From positions 1-64,000 of the forward strand of contig NZ_JAPESW010000023.1 of assembly GCF_028527925.1 (NCBI RefSeq): DNA of 64,000 nt, read 5' to 3'. Below are positions 1-8,326 of the stretch, piece after piece. This DNA comes from Cellulomonas fimi (lineage in GTDB: Bacteria > Actinomycetota > Actinomycetes > Actinomycetales > Cellulomonadaceae). The position numbers and the translations under genes are program-made. The first letter of the stretch is position 1, and every line of letters begins with the position of its first letter. The notes under the pieces are model-generated. The model saw only the letters and a program-made list of their open reading frames with translations, was not told the DNA's origin and ran no database searches.

Positions 1-393
1 CCGGTCGACGCGGTGTCCCTCGGTCCGGGACCGCAGCCCGTGACGCCGACCCTCGGCGAGCACGCCGGTCTCGGTCACCGGGTTGTCCGGGTGCAGCGTC
101 GCGAACGACGCGAGGTGCTGCTCGACGACGTCGTAGCGCGCGTCGGCTCCGACCAGCGCGGTCAGGTCGGCCAGCGTCCCCTCGTGGACCGTGAGCCTGC
201 CGGTCGCGACCGCGCCGGCGTTGCGCTCGTACGTGCGGCGCACCGCGACGGGCGACCGGTCGACCGCCGTCGCGACGATCCCCGGGTGCGCATCGAGCAG
301 CGCGCGCAGCAGGCGACCGGGACCCGGGCCCACCTCGAGCAGCCGCTCGGTGCCGGTGAGCAGCCCTCCGACCGTCGCGACGTCGGACGCCAC
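1..393 (-). CDS. Class I SAM-dependent methyltransferase, 3' end cut by window
   Basis: Read on the minus strand, the first 131 codons are present and the C-terminus lies outside the window. The glycine-rich SAM-binding motif I reads LLEVGPGPGRLLRALL, followed by an acidic strand end (ATAVDRS) as in Rossmann methyltransferases. I chose the GTG at 393 because GGGGAGG sits five bases upstream. GTG codons at 414 and 504 are in frame but worse placed. The substrate cannot be told. It is divergent from the MFS transporter at 718. Confidence 0.7.
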   Translation of the reverse strand, partial: MASDVATVGGLLTGTERLLEVGPGPGRLLRALLDAHPGIVATAVDRSPVAVRRTYERNAGAVATGRLTVHEGTLADLTALVGADARYDVVEQHLASFATLHPDNPVTETGVLAEGRRHGLRSRTEGHRVDR

Positions 394-717
394 CCGGTCC
401 TCCCCTGCGCCCACCGCCCTCCTCGTCCGTCCGCCCGGTGTGCCGGTGCCGTGCGCCGCGGCGCCGTCCCGCGACGATGCCGCGCGTCCGGTCGCGCGGT
501 CCACCGTGTGATCAGCACCCGGACGCGGGAAGCAGGTCGGTGCCCGATGAGTTGTGGCGTGGTGGGCGGTCGGTGAGGAAGAGGCCCGTCTGCCGACGGC
601 GTATTTGCGTCGACCGTGTCAGACCCCTCGACAAGACTGGTCGCTCCGCCGTCGACGCCGCTCGCGTCGACGCGTGCGACACCACTCCCGACCGTCCCCC
701 GGAAGCCAGGTGCCCCT
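394..717. other. Divergent intergenic region between methyltransferase and MFS exporter
   Basis: No convincing gene in these 324 bases. It must hold the promoters for both flanking genes. The plus-strand frame of the MFS gene stays open back to a GTG at 616, so the exporter could start earlier. Several GTCGA-containing words (for example around 608 and 650-672) occur, but I could not define an operator. Confidence 0.4.
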
Positions 718-2220
718 GTGACCGAGACCTCCACCGCCAGGCTCAGCGACGACTCCGCCACCGGCGGGCCGTCCGCCGCCCCGGCCGTCCCCGCCGACCG
801 GATGAGCCCGCGTGACCGCCTCGCGGTCACCGTCCTGCTCGTCTCGACGTTCGTCGTCATCCTCAACGAGACGATCATGGGCGTCGCGCTGCCGCGGCTC
901 ATGGAGGACCTGGCGATCACGGCGTCGACGGCCCAGTGGCTGACCACGGCGTTCATGCTGACGATGGCGGTCGTCATCCCCGTCACCGGCTTCGTGCTGC
1001 AGCGCATCACGACGCGCCCCGCGTTCCTGCTCGCCATGACGCTGTTCGCGACCGGCACGCTGATCTGCGCGCTCGCTCCCGGGTTCGTCGTGCTGCTGGC
1101 CGGGCGGATCGTCCAGGCGTCGGGCACAGCGATCATGCTGCCGCTGCTCATGACGACCGTCATGACGGTCACCCCGGTCGCCGCGCGCGGGCGCACGATG
1201 GGCAACATCTCCGTCGTCATCTCGGTCGCGCCCGCGATCGGCCCGACGATCTCCGGCCTCATCCTGTCGGTCCTCAGCTGGCGCTGGATGTTCGGGCTCG
1301 TGCTGCCCATCGCGGTCGTCGCGATCGTGCTCGGCGCGATGCGCCTGCCCAACGTGACCGAGCCCCGCTACGCCAAGGTCGACGTGACCTCCGTGATCCT
1401 GTCCGCGCTCGGCTTCGGCGGGATCGTCTACGGGCTGGCCGGCTTCGGGGAGATCACCGACGGCGGCGTCGCGGCGACCACGTGGGTCTCGCTCAGCGTC
1501 GGGGCGGTCGCGCTCGTGCTCTTCGTCCTGCGGCAGCGGTCGCTCGCGCGGGTCGACGACGCGCTGCTCGACCTGCGGGTGTTCTCGTCGCGCACCTTCG
1601 CGGTGTCGGTCGGGCTGCTCGCGGGCCTCATGGTGTCGCTGTTCGGCGTCATCATCCTGCTGCCGATCTACGCGCAGTCGGTGCTGGGCCTCACGACGCT
1701 CCAGACCGGTCTGCTGCTGCTTCCGGGCGGGCTGCTCATGGGTCTGCTCGCGCCGTCGGTCGGGCGCGCGTACGACAAGGTCGGTCCGCGTCCGCTGCTG
1801 GTCCCCGGCGCGCTCGCGCTCAGCGTCGCGCTGTGGGGCTTCGTCCTGCTGCAGCCCGACTCCTCGCCGTGGATGCTCCTCGCGGCGCACCTCACGATGT
1901 CGGCCGGGCTCGCGCTGATGTTCACGCCGCTGTTCACCTCGGCCCTCGGGTCGCTGCCCGCCGAGCGGTACTCGCACGGGTCCGCGGTGGTCGGCACGCT
2001 CCAGCAGGTCGCCGGTGCGGCGGGCACGGCGCTGTTCGTCACGGTCCTCACCGCGCAGTCCATCGCGCTCGCCGAGGGCGGCGCGGGTGAGGTCGCGGCG
2101 ACCGCGGGCGGCATCCACTCCGCGTTCCTGGTCGGTGCGGTGCTGTCGCTCGTCGCGATCCCGCTCGCCTTCGCCGTCCCCCGCGAGCGCGTCGAGGGCG
2201 CGCACGGCGGCGGGCACTGA
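718..2220 (+). CDS. MFS transporter, DHA2 (14-TM) drug efflux type
   Basis: About 500 residues of mostly hydrophobic segments, the size of EmrB/QacA-type proton-driven multidrug exporters. The first TM contains the DHA2-like stretch ILNETIMGVALPRL and the next part has AQWLTTAFMLTMAVVIPVTG, both typical of the family. The GTG at 718 is preferred (AGG seven bases upstream), giving an N-terminus VTETSTARL. A GTG at 616 would add 34 low-complexity residues. It ends 13 bases before a small hypothetical gene that is probably cotranscribed. The drug substrate is unknown. Confidence 0.88.
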   Translation: MTETSTARLSDDSATGGPSAAPAVPADRMSPRDRLAVTVLLVSTFVVILNETIMGVALPRLMEDLAITASTAQWLTTAFMLTMAVVIPVTGFVLQRITTRPAFLLAMTLFATGTLICALAPGFVVLLAGRIVQASGTAIMLPLLMTTVMTVTPVAARGRTMGNISVVISVAPAIGPTISGLILSVLSWRWMFGLVLPIAVVAIVLGAMRLPNVTEPRYAKVDVTSVILSALGFGGIVYGLAGFGEITDGGVAATTWVSLSVGAVALVLFVLRQRSLARVDDALLDLRVFSSRTFAVSVGLLAGLMVSLFGVIILLPIYAQSVLGLTTLQTGLLLLPGGLLMGLLAPSVGRAYDKVGPRPLLVPGALALSVALWGFVLLQPDSSPWMLLAAHLTMSAGLALMFTPLFTSALGSLPAERYSHGSAVVGTLQQVAGAAGTALFVTVLTAQSIALAEGGAGEVAATAGGIHSAFLVGAVLSLVAIPLAFAVPRERVEGAHGGGH

Positions 2221-2233
2221 GCAGCCTGCACCG

Positions 2234-2626
2234 ATGAGCGGGCTCACGGCCGACTGGATCGAGCACCGGCGCGAGGGCGACCGGGAGCTGCTCGGCTGGA
2301 TCCGCGTCGACGGCGACGGCTTCGTCGCCGTCGACCGGATCGGCCGCGAGCTCACCGGCGTCGTGGACTGGCACGACGCCGAGGAGGCGCTCGACGAGCA
2401 CGGCCTGCACTGGCTCGCGGAGCGGTGGCAGCTGACGCTCGACGACGGGCGCGTCGTGCGGGTGCGGATGTCCGAGGTCGCCGCCGACCGGGTCGTCGTC
2501 ACGACCGACGACTTCGGCGACGTCAACGCGGTCGTCACGCGCTACGTGCTGCCGTTCCCGGCGCCCGCGACGCTCCGCCCGTTCGCGGGCGACCCGGGCG
2601 TCATCGACGGGCTCGGCGCGCACTGA
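2234..2626 (+). CDS. Hypothetical protein, 130 aa
   Basis: Starts at ATG 2234, just after the MFS exporter, and probably shares its transcript. The product is soluble and rich in charged residues, with no signal peptide or TM segment. Two short stretches (LGWIRVDGDGFVAVDRIG and WQLTLDDGRVVRVRMSEV) look like consecutive beta-strands. I do not recognise a named family. It ends convergently with the AraC regulator at 2713. Confidence 0.65.
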   Translation: MSGLTADWIEHRREGDRELLGWIRVDGDGFVAVDRIGRELTGVVDWHDAEEALDEHGLHWLAERWQLTLDDGRVVRVRMSEVAADRVVVTTDDFGDVNAVVTRYVLPFPAPATLRPFAGDPGVIDGLGAH

Positions 2627-2712
2627 CCTGACGCACGCCGGCGGCCCGGGTGAGCCGCGGCGTGCCGTACCCCGTCGGCTCGGCGGGCGCGCGGGTGCGC
2701 GGTCCCTCGGGC

Positions 2713-3660
2713 TCAGCGGGCGCCGCGTCGCCAGCGTGCGGGTGTCACGCCGTGCTGCTCGCGGAAGCGTCGCACGAGGTAGGCCGCGTCGCGGTGGCCC
2801 GTGCGCTCGGCGACGACCGCGACGGGCAGGTCCGTCTCGACCAGCAGTCGCCGCGCCTCGATCATGCGCCGCTCGGTGAGCCACTCGAGGACCGTCCGCC
2901 CGGTGCGCTCGCGCACCACCGTCGTGAGGTGGCCCGTCGTGTAGCCGAGCGAGCGCGCGACGTCACGTGTCGAGATGGGGTCGCGGAAGCCGGCCTCGAC
3001 CGCGTCGAGCACCGCGGCGACGAGCGGGTCCGCGCCGCCGTCGGCGGGTGGCCCGACCTGCCGCGCGAGCGACACCAGCAGGAGCGTCAGGGCCGCCGTC
3101 GCCGCCTCGTCGGCGCCCGCGAGCGCGGGCGGGTCGCCGTGCGCGGGCGCCTCGCGAACGAGCACCTGGAGCAACGCGTCCCACGTCCGGCGATCGCCGT
3201 CGGACAGGTGCAGCGTCCGCGGTCCGACCCCGGGGGTGTCGACGAACGCCGCGAGCAGGGGGTGGAAACGCCAGGCCAGCGGGCTCGCGGTCGCGCCCGC
3301 GACGGCGTCGGCCGTGAAGAACACGACCCACGAGCGGGCGTCCGCGGGGTCGTCGGTCGTCGCTCCCCCGACGACCTGCCCCGGGGGCACCAGACAGAGG
3401 TCGCCCGGGACGAGCGGCACCGACCGGCCGTCGACGAGCAGGGTCCCGGCACCGCGCGCCACGTGGACCAGCACGAAGAAGTCGTGCGCGTGCGGCACGC
3501 CACCGGGCAGCGCCTGCGGCGAGACCTGGTCGCCGGTGAAGAGCTCGGCACCGATCGGGACGCGTCCCGGACGCCGGTCGTACGCCACCACGGGTGCGCC
3601 GTCCGCGCGGCGACGGGCGCGCGCGAAGGGCACGGGCGTGGCCGCCGAAGAACGTCGCAT
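2713..3660 (-). CDS. AraC family transcriptional regulator with N-terminal cupin
   Basis: 315 residues. The N-terminal half is a cupin-like sensor (HAHDFFVLVHVARG, then VPGDLCLVPPGQVVGG). The C-terminal 100 residues are a double helix-turn-helix: ISTRDVARSLGYTTGHLTTV and the second helix pair ending RRFREQHGVTPARWRRG, the AraC signature. Start is ATG 3660. The gene is convergent with the hypothetical gene at 2234 and divergent from the methyltransferase at 3768, which is a plausible target. The ligand is unknown. Confidence 0.88.
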   Translation of the reverse strand: MRRSSAATPVPFARARRRADGAPVVAYDRRPGRVPIGAELFTGDQVSPQALPGGVPHAHDFFVLVHVARGAGTLLVDGRSVPLVPGDLCLVPPGQVVGGATTDDPADARSWVVFFTADAVAGATASPLAWRFHPLLAAFVDTPGVGPRTLHLSDGDRRTWDALLQVLVREAPAHGDPPALAGADEAATAALTLLLVSLARQVGPPADGGADPLVAAVLDAVEAGFRDPISTRDVARSLGYTTGHLTTVVRERTGRTVLEWLTERRMIEARRLLVETDLPVAVVAERTGHRDAAYLVRRFREQHGVTPARWRRGAR

Positions 3661-3767
3661 TCTCCCCGCACTTCCGTCCTGGTCCGGGCCCTGGCGGGGT
3701 CGGACGCTGGTGTGAGCCCGGCGGACGGTCTACCACGCCGCCGACGACCAGGAACAGGTGGTGCCCG

Positions 3768-4466
3768 ATGTCCACGCAGCCCGACGTGACGCTCGTCGAC
3801 GACCTCGCCGACGACGCCGTCACCCCGTACCTGCCCCCGACCGGCAAGACCTCGCTGCTGCCGTTCTACGACGTCCTCAGCACGGTGACGCGCGTGCGCC
3901 GCCGGCACGCACAGCTCGTGGACCTCGCGGGGATCACGCCCGGCGACCGGGTGCTCGACCTGGGGTGCGGCACCGGCAACGTGGCGCTGCTGGTCGCCCG
4001 GACGGTCGCCGGCACGGTCGTCACGGGTCTCGACCCGGACCTGCCGGCGCTGCGGCGGGCGACGCGCAAGGCGCGCCGGGCTCGGGTGCCGCTCACGTTC
4101 GTGCGCGGGTACGGGCAGAGGATCCCGCTGGCCGACGCGAGCGTCGACCGGGTCGTGTCCTCGCTCGCGCTGCACCACGTGCCCGACGCCGACCGTGCCG
4201 CGACCGCGGCCGAGATCGCACGGGTCCTGCGGCCGGGCGGCACGGTGACGATCCTCGACTTCGGCGGCGGCGCGCACCGTGGGCACTCCGCCGTGCGGGC
4301 GCACCTGCCGCGGTTCGGGCCCGCGGTCGCGGACCGCGTCCGGGCGAACCTGGACGACGGGATCGCGCGGATGCTGGCCGGCGCCGGGCTGGTCGACGCG
4401 CGCGAGGTCGCGCACGGGAGGCTCGCGGGTGCGGAGATCACGTTCGTGTCGGCGCGCAAGGCCTGA
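3768..4466 (+). CDS. Class I SAM-dependent methyltransferase
   Basis: 232 residues. Motif I is VLDLGCGTGNVALLVAR, followed by GLDPD, the post-I acidic position, and SSLALHHVPDAD and VLRPGGTVTILDFGGG, the usual motifs of the UbiE/Methyltransf_11 type. ATG 3768 follows GGAACAGG at a sensible distance. It is divergent from the AraC regulator. The acceptor is unknown. This is one of three methyltransferase genes in the first 6 kb. Confidence 0.85.
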   Translation: MSTQPDVTLVDDLADDAVTPYLPPTGKTSLLPFYDVLSTVTRVRRRHAQLVDLAGITPGDRVLDLGCGTGNVALLVARTVAGTVVTGLDPDLPALRRATRKARRARVPLTFVRGYGQRIPLADASVDRVVSSLALHHVPDADRAATAAEIARVLRPGGTVTILDFGGGAHRGHSAVRAHLPRFGPAVADRVRANLDDGIARMLAGAGLVDAREVAHGRLAGAEITFVSARKA

Positions 4467-4506
4467 CGGGGCTGCGCCGGCCGGCGGCTGCGAGCGGCGG
4501 GCCTCG

Positions 4507-5163
4507 TCAGCCCGTCGCCGGCGGCGCGTCGGTGTCGCGCACCCCTCGGCCGTCACCGGACGGGCGCTCGATGGTCGTACGGACCGCCGTGACCGTCGGG
4601 CGGCGCGGCACGGACGAGAAGCCGAACGCGACCGGCGGCACCACGGGCTGCAGGTCGCCGCACGGTCCGCCGTCCCACGTGACGCGGGCCGCCGTGACGC
4701 GGTGCTGGTCCGTCGCGCCGTACCACTCACGGCGGCCCGCACCGGCGCTGCCGCGGGTCCGGACGCCGGGCAGCAGCGCACGGGCGACCGGGTCGGCGAG
4801 CGTGGCGAACGCCCGGGACCGCGCGAGCGGCCGCGGGACCGCGCCGAGCAGGTGACCGAGCGGCGTGCGCCCGCCGATCGTGACGTCCGCGGTCAACGGG
4901 CCGGCGTCGACGGACCAGCGACGCCCGGCCGGGTCGCACGTGACGCGGACGGGCGTGAGCACGACCTCGTCGAAGACGTACGTCGCGGCGATCTCGTCCG
5001 CGACGTCGCGGTGCGGCGCGAGGAGCGTGCGGTGGCCGGCCGCGTCCTGCGTCATGACGTCCGCGAACGGCGGCCACGGCGAGCGCAGCCAGCGACCGAT
5101 CACGACCCGGCGGCCGTCGGCCGTCGCGAGCCCGAGGATGTGGCCGTCGTAGCGGTCGAGCAC
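4507..5163 (-). CDS. Hypothetical protein, 218 aa
   Basis: Begins MLDRYDGHILGLATADGRRV and has no membrane segment or signal peptide. Its midsection (VTCDPAGRRWSVDAGPLTADVTIGGRTPLGHLLG) and the later WYGATDQHRV segment suggest a beta-rich soluble protein. I do not recognise the family. It lies between two methyltransferase genes: convergent with 3768-4466 and divergent from 5225-5983. Confidence 0.65.
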   Translation of the reverse strand: MLDRYDGHILGLATADGRRVVIGRWLRSPWPPFADVMTQDAAGHRTLLAPHRDVADEIAATYVFDEVVLTPVRVTCDPAGRRWSVDAGPLTADVTIGGRTPLGHLLGAVPRPLARSRAFATLADPVARALLPGVRTRGSAGAGRREWYGATDQHRVTAARVTWDGGPCGDLQPVVPPVAFGFSSVPRRPTVTAVRTTIERPSGDGRGVRDTDAPPATG

Positions 5164-5224
5164 GCCCCAGTGTCACCGCCCACGCGCGCGGGCGCCCGAC
5201 GACGGCGGCACCTACGCTGCGAGC

Positions 5225-5983
5225 GTGCCCGACCCGACGCACTTCGACGGCATGGCCGAGCTCTACGACCGGGCCCGGCCGCCGTACCCGGACGCGCTGT
5301 GGGGGCGGCTGCGCGACCTCGCGCTGCTCGGCCCCGGCACCCGGGTGCTCGAGCTCGGCGCGGGCTCGGGCCTCGCGACCGCACCCATGGTCGCCGCGGG
5401 TGCGGAGGTGACGGCGGTCGAGCCCGGGCCTGCCCTGGCCGACCTGCTGCGTCGCCGCGTCCCCGACGCGACGGTCCTCGCGGGCACCGCCGAGTCGGTC
5501 GCGCTCGACGCCGCGGCGTTCGACCTCGCGGTCGCGGCGACGGCGGTGCACTGGTTCGACCTCGACGTCGTCCTGCCGCGCCTGCACCACGCGCTCGTCC
5601 CGGGTGGACACCTGGCGGTTTGGCGGCACGTGTTCGGCGACCCGGCCGTGCCGCGCACGCCGTTCCGGGAACGCGTCGAGCAGATCGTGCGGGAACGCGG
5701 CGACGTGCCGCCTCGCCCGGGCCCGACGGAGCTCGACACGGCCGGCTGGGTGGACCGGCTGACCGCCGGTGGGTGGTTCGCCGTCCGGCACGTCGAGGAG
5801 CTGCGGTGGTCGGTCGAGGTCTCCGCCCGCCAGGTGCGTGACCTCTTCCGGACGTTCAGCGAGTGGACCGCCGCCGAGGCCGACGCGGCCGGGCGGGCGG
5901 TGGAGGACCTCGGAGGGCGCGTGACCGAGCACTACGTGACGCCCCTGCTGGTGCTCCGGCGCGCGGAGGTCCCCGGCCGCTGA
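5225..5983 (+). CDS. Class I SAM-dependent methyltransferase
   Basis: 252 residues. Begins FDGMAELYDRARPPYP, a pattern common in Methyltransf_11/25 enzymes. Motif I is VLELGAGSGLATAPM, the acidic residue is in VEPGPALADLL, and AATAVHWFDLDVVLP followed by HHALVPGGHLAVW completes the fold. GTG 5225 is the only sensible start. The GNAT gene at 6000 follows after 16 bases, so the two are probably cotranscribed. The substrate is unknown. Confidence 0.83.
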   Translation: MPDPTHFDGMAELYDRARPPYPDALWGRLRDLALLGPGTRVLELGAGSGLATAPMVAAGAEVTAVEPGPALADLLRRRVPDATVLAGTAESVALDAAAFDLAVAATAVHWFDLDVVLPRLHHALVPGGHLAVWRHVFGDPAVPRTPFRERVEQIVRERGDVPPRPGPTELDTAGWVDRLTAGGWFAVRHVEELRWSVEVSARQVRDLFRTFSEWTAAEADAAGRAVEDLGGRVTEHYVTPLLVLRRAEVPGR

Positions 5984-5999
5984 GTGCGAAGATCGGCTC

Positions 6000-6728
6000 G
6001 TGGAGCACGACGGCGGGCAGGAGCGAGCGGGGACGGCCGCAGACGTCACCGAGACGACGCTCGCGGACCTGACCCCGGCCGAGGTCGAGGACGTCTACGC
6101 GCGGCTGCTCGCGCCGACGTTCCGGCCCGAGGAGCTCATGTCGCTCGGCGAGGTGCGCGCGACGTTCACCGGACCGGACGCGCAGCCGTCGGACGTCGTG
6201 CTCGCGGACGGCCGGCCCGTCGGCGTCATGCTCGGCACCTGGTACGCGGACCGGCGCGCGCTTCTGCTCACCTACCTCGCGCTCGACCCGTCGTCGCGGG
6301 GCCTCGGGCTCGGCGGACGCCTTCTGCGCGAGGTGCTGCCGCGGTGGGCAGCGGCGTCCCCGGGCGCGCTGGTCCTGGCGGAGGTCGACGACCCACGCGT
6401 GTGGGCGGCGGACGCGACCCAGGGAGACCCGGTCGCGCGCCTGCGCTTCTACGGCCGGCACGGCGCGCGGCTCGTCCCGCTCCCCTACGTGCAGCCGTCG
6501 CTGAGCCCGGGCGCGCCGCGGGTCGACGGCATGCTCCTGCTGCGGCTCGACGCCACCCCGGGGCTGACGGGCGACGCGCTCGCGGCGTTCCTCGCGGACT
6601 ACTACGCCGAGGCGGAGGGTCCGGGCGCCGTGGCGGACGCGCAGGTGGTGCGCCTGCTCGACGCCGCGCGTGCGCTCGACCTCGACGCGCTGTGGCCGGT
6701 CGACCGCTGGGCGGACGTCGCCCGCTGA
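6000..6728 (+). CDS. GNAT family N-acetyltransferase
   Basis: 242 residues. The acetyl-CoA binding segment LTYLALDPSSRGLGLGGRLL has the GNAT motif A pattern (here R-G-L-G-L-G-G). The later RLRFYGRHGARLVPLPYVQP matches the beta6-beta7 region in which substrates bind. The C-terminal 60 residues are an extra alpha-helical extension without a clear family. It follows the methyltransferase at 5225, and a strong terminator lies just downstream. The acceptor is unknown. Confidence 0.78.
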   Translation: MEHDGGQERAGTAADVTETTLADLTPAEVEDVYARLLAPTFRPEELMSLGEVRATFTGPDAQPSDVVLADGRPVGVMLGTWYADRRALLLTYLALDPSSRGLGLGGRLLREVLPRWAAASPGALVLAEVDDPRVWAADATQGDPVARLRFYGRHGARLVPLPYVQPSLSPGAPRVDGMLLLRLDATPGLTGDALAAFLADYYAEAEGPGAVADAQVVRLLDAARALDLDALWPVDRWADVAR

Positions 6729-6751
6729 CGGCGAGGGCGCGTCCGAACCCC

Positions 6752-6789
6752 GACGGGGCCGGGTGCGGCGTCGCGCACCCGGCCCCGTC
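6752..6789. terminator. Bidirectional hairpin terminator
   Basis: Perfect 16-bp inverted repeat: arm GACGGGGCCGGGTGCG (6752-6767), six-base loop, complementary arm 6774-6789. It lies between the convergent GNAT and GH16 genes and can serve both. Confidence 0.8.
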
Positions 6790-6811
6790 GACGCGGAGCA
6801 CGGTCAGAGGG

Positions 6812-8119
6812 TCACAGGTACCACTGCTGGTTGGCCTGGTTGTTGCAGTCCCAGATCTGCACGCGCTGACCGTCGTGGACCGGCAGCCCGCCCACGCCGT
6901 CGAGGCAGCGCCCGGACTGCGGGTTCTTGATCGCGCGCGTGCCGGAGTCGTACGTCCAGCGCTGCGCGGCGGTGCCGTTGCAGGTCCAGAGCTGCACGAC
7001 GGTGCCGTTGGCCGTGCCGCCGCCGCTGACGTCGAGGCACTTGCCGAGCGCGCGGATCGTGCCGTCGGAGCCACGGGTCCAGGACTGCGCGGCGTTGCCG
7101 TTGCAGCCGACGACCTGGATCGGGTTGCCGTCGTGCGTCTGCGCCCACGGGACGTCGAGGCACAGCTGGTTCGCGACGCGGATCGTGCCGGTGCCCGTCG
7201 GCAGCGAGCCGCCACCGCCCCCACCACCGCCGCCGCCCGTCGCGCCGTTGTCGTAGACGCGGACGTAGTCGACCTTCATCTGCTGGGGGAGCTGGGTCGA
7301 CCCGTCGGGGTAGCCCGGCCACTGACCGCCGACGGCGACGTTGAGGATGAGGAAGTAGGGCTTGTCGAACACCCAGGGGTTGCCGCCGACGCGGCTCGTC
7401 GTCACCTGGTGGTAGACGTTCCCGTCGACGGACCACGTGATCGAGCCGGGCTTCCAGTCGACCGCGTACGTGTGGAAGTCGTCGGCGAACGACCAGTTCT
7501 GCGGGTGCTGGTACATGCCGCTGATGCCCGCGCCTCCGGAGTAGCCGGGGCCGTGCACGGTGCCGTAGATGCGGTGCGGCTCCTTGCCGACGTTCTCCAT
7601 GATGTCGATCTCGCCGCTGCTGGGCCACGACGTCTGGGGGAAGTCGCCGCCGAGCATCCAGAACGCGGGCCAGATGCCCTGGCCGCGCGGGATCTGGATG
7701 CGCGCCTCGATCCGCCCGAACTTCTGCTCGAACTTGTTGTTGCTTTGCAGACGGGCCGACGTGTACGACCCGTCCGCCTCGCGCCGCGCGGTGATGACGA
7801 GGTTGCCCTGGCCGTCGAGCGCGGAGTTGCTGCGCGACGTCGTGTAGTTCTGCAGCTCGCCGTTGCCCCAGCCGCCGGCGCCGGTGTCGTAGCTCCAGAC
7901 GTTGCCGTCGGGGGCGCTGCCGGCGCTGCCGTTGAACTCCTGGGACCAGATGACGTCGCCGACCGCGGCGGACGCGGGTGCGGCGGGACCGCCCGTGAGC
8001 TGGGCGGCCGTGAAGGCGCTGGCCACCAGGCCGACGGTCAGGACGCCTGCGCCGATCATGCGGGTGCGGCGGACGTGGCGTGGGCGGGACGTGCGGGGAC
8101 GTACGAGTGCGACGGGCAT
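6812..8119 (-). CDS. Secreted GH16 beta-glucanase with C-terminal ricin B-type lectin (CBM13)
   Basis: 435 residues. An Arg-rich N-terminus and hydrophobic core (about 20-40) ending near ASA (50-52) form a signal peptide. The GH16 domain spans about 54-290. Its active site GEIDIMEN gives E170 (nucleophile), D172 and E175 (acid/base), the bulged form seen in laminarinases. A ten-glycine linker (295-304) leads to a ricin-type beta-trefoil (about 308-435) with repeated C-L-D and Q-x-W motifs. It should cut beta-1,3 or mixed glucans outside the cell. Start ATG 8119 is preferred because GAGGAGG lies upstream; a longer frame exists to 8242. Confidence 0.93.
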   Translation of the reverse strand: MPVALVRPRTSRPRHVRRTRMIGAGVLTVGLVASAFTAAQLTGGPAAPASAAVGDVIWSQEFNGSAGSAPDGNVWSYDTGAGGWGNGELQNYTTSRSNSALDGQGNLVITARREADGSYTSARLQSNNKFEQKFGRIEARIQIPRGQGIWPAFWMLGGDFPQTSWPSSGEIDIMENVGKEPHRIYGTVHGPGYSGGAGISGMYQHPQNWSFADDFHTYAVDWKPGSITWSVDGNVYHQVTTSRVGGNPWVFDKPYFLILNVAVGGQWPGYPDGSTQLPQQMKVDYVRVYDNGATGGGGGGGGGGSLPTGTGTIRVANQLCLDVPWAQTHDGNPIQVVGCNGNAAQSWTRGSDGTIRALGKCLDVSGGGTANGTVVQLWTCNGTAAQRWTYDSGTRAIKNPQSGRCLDGVGGLPVHDGQRVQIWDCNNQANQQWYL

Positions 8120-8228
8120 CGGTGCCTCCTCGGGGTCGTCTGGTGGACGACGCAGGCGCGGCTGACTCGTGTCACTTCGTTGTGCCGGGCGCGCCCTGCC
8201 GTCCGGCGACCGACCGTAACGGGCATGC

Positions 8229-8246
8229 TTACTGACAGGCAAGTAA
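8229..8246. promoter_or_regulatory. Candidate operator upstream of the GH16 gene
   Basis: On the minus strand it reads TTACTTGCCTGTCAGTAA, an imperfect palindrome with TTACT/AGTAA ends. It resembles TetR-family operators. It overlaps a possible -35 (TTGCCT) whose weak -10 (TTACGG) is 17 bases further on. No regulator gene is adjacent, so the cognate protein is unknown. Confidence 0.4.
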
Positions 8247-8326
8247 TCCTTACGGGTGCGGCGGGTCCGGAGCGCGGCGGCGCTCTGACCTGCGCCGACG
8301 CGCGCCGCGCACGAATCGATTCAGGA

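Noticed and set aside
619-2538. Minus-strand open frame of about 639 codons opposite the MFS gene
   Set aside because: Low-complexity Arg/Asp/His-rich translation; a shadow of the MFS and following gene.
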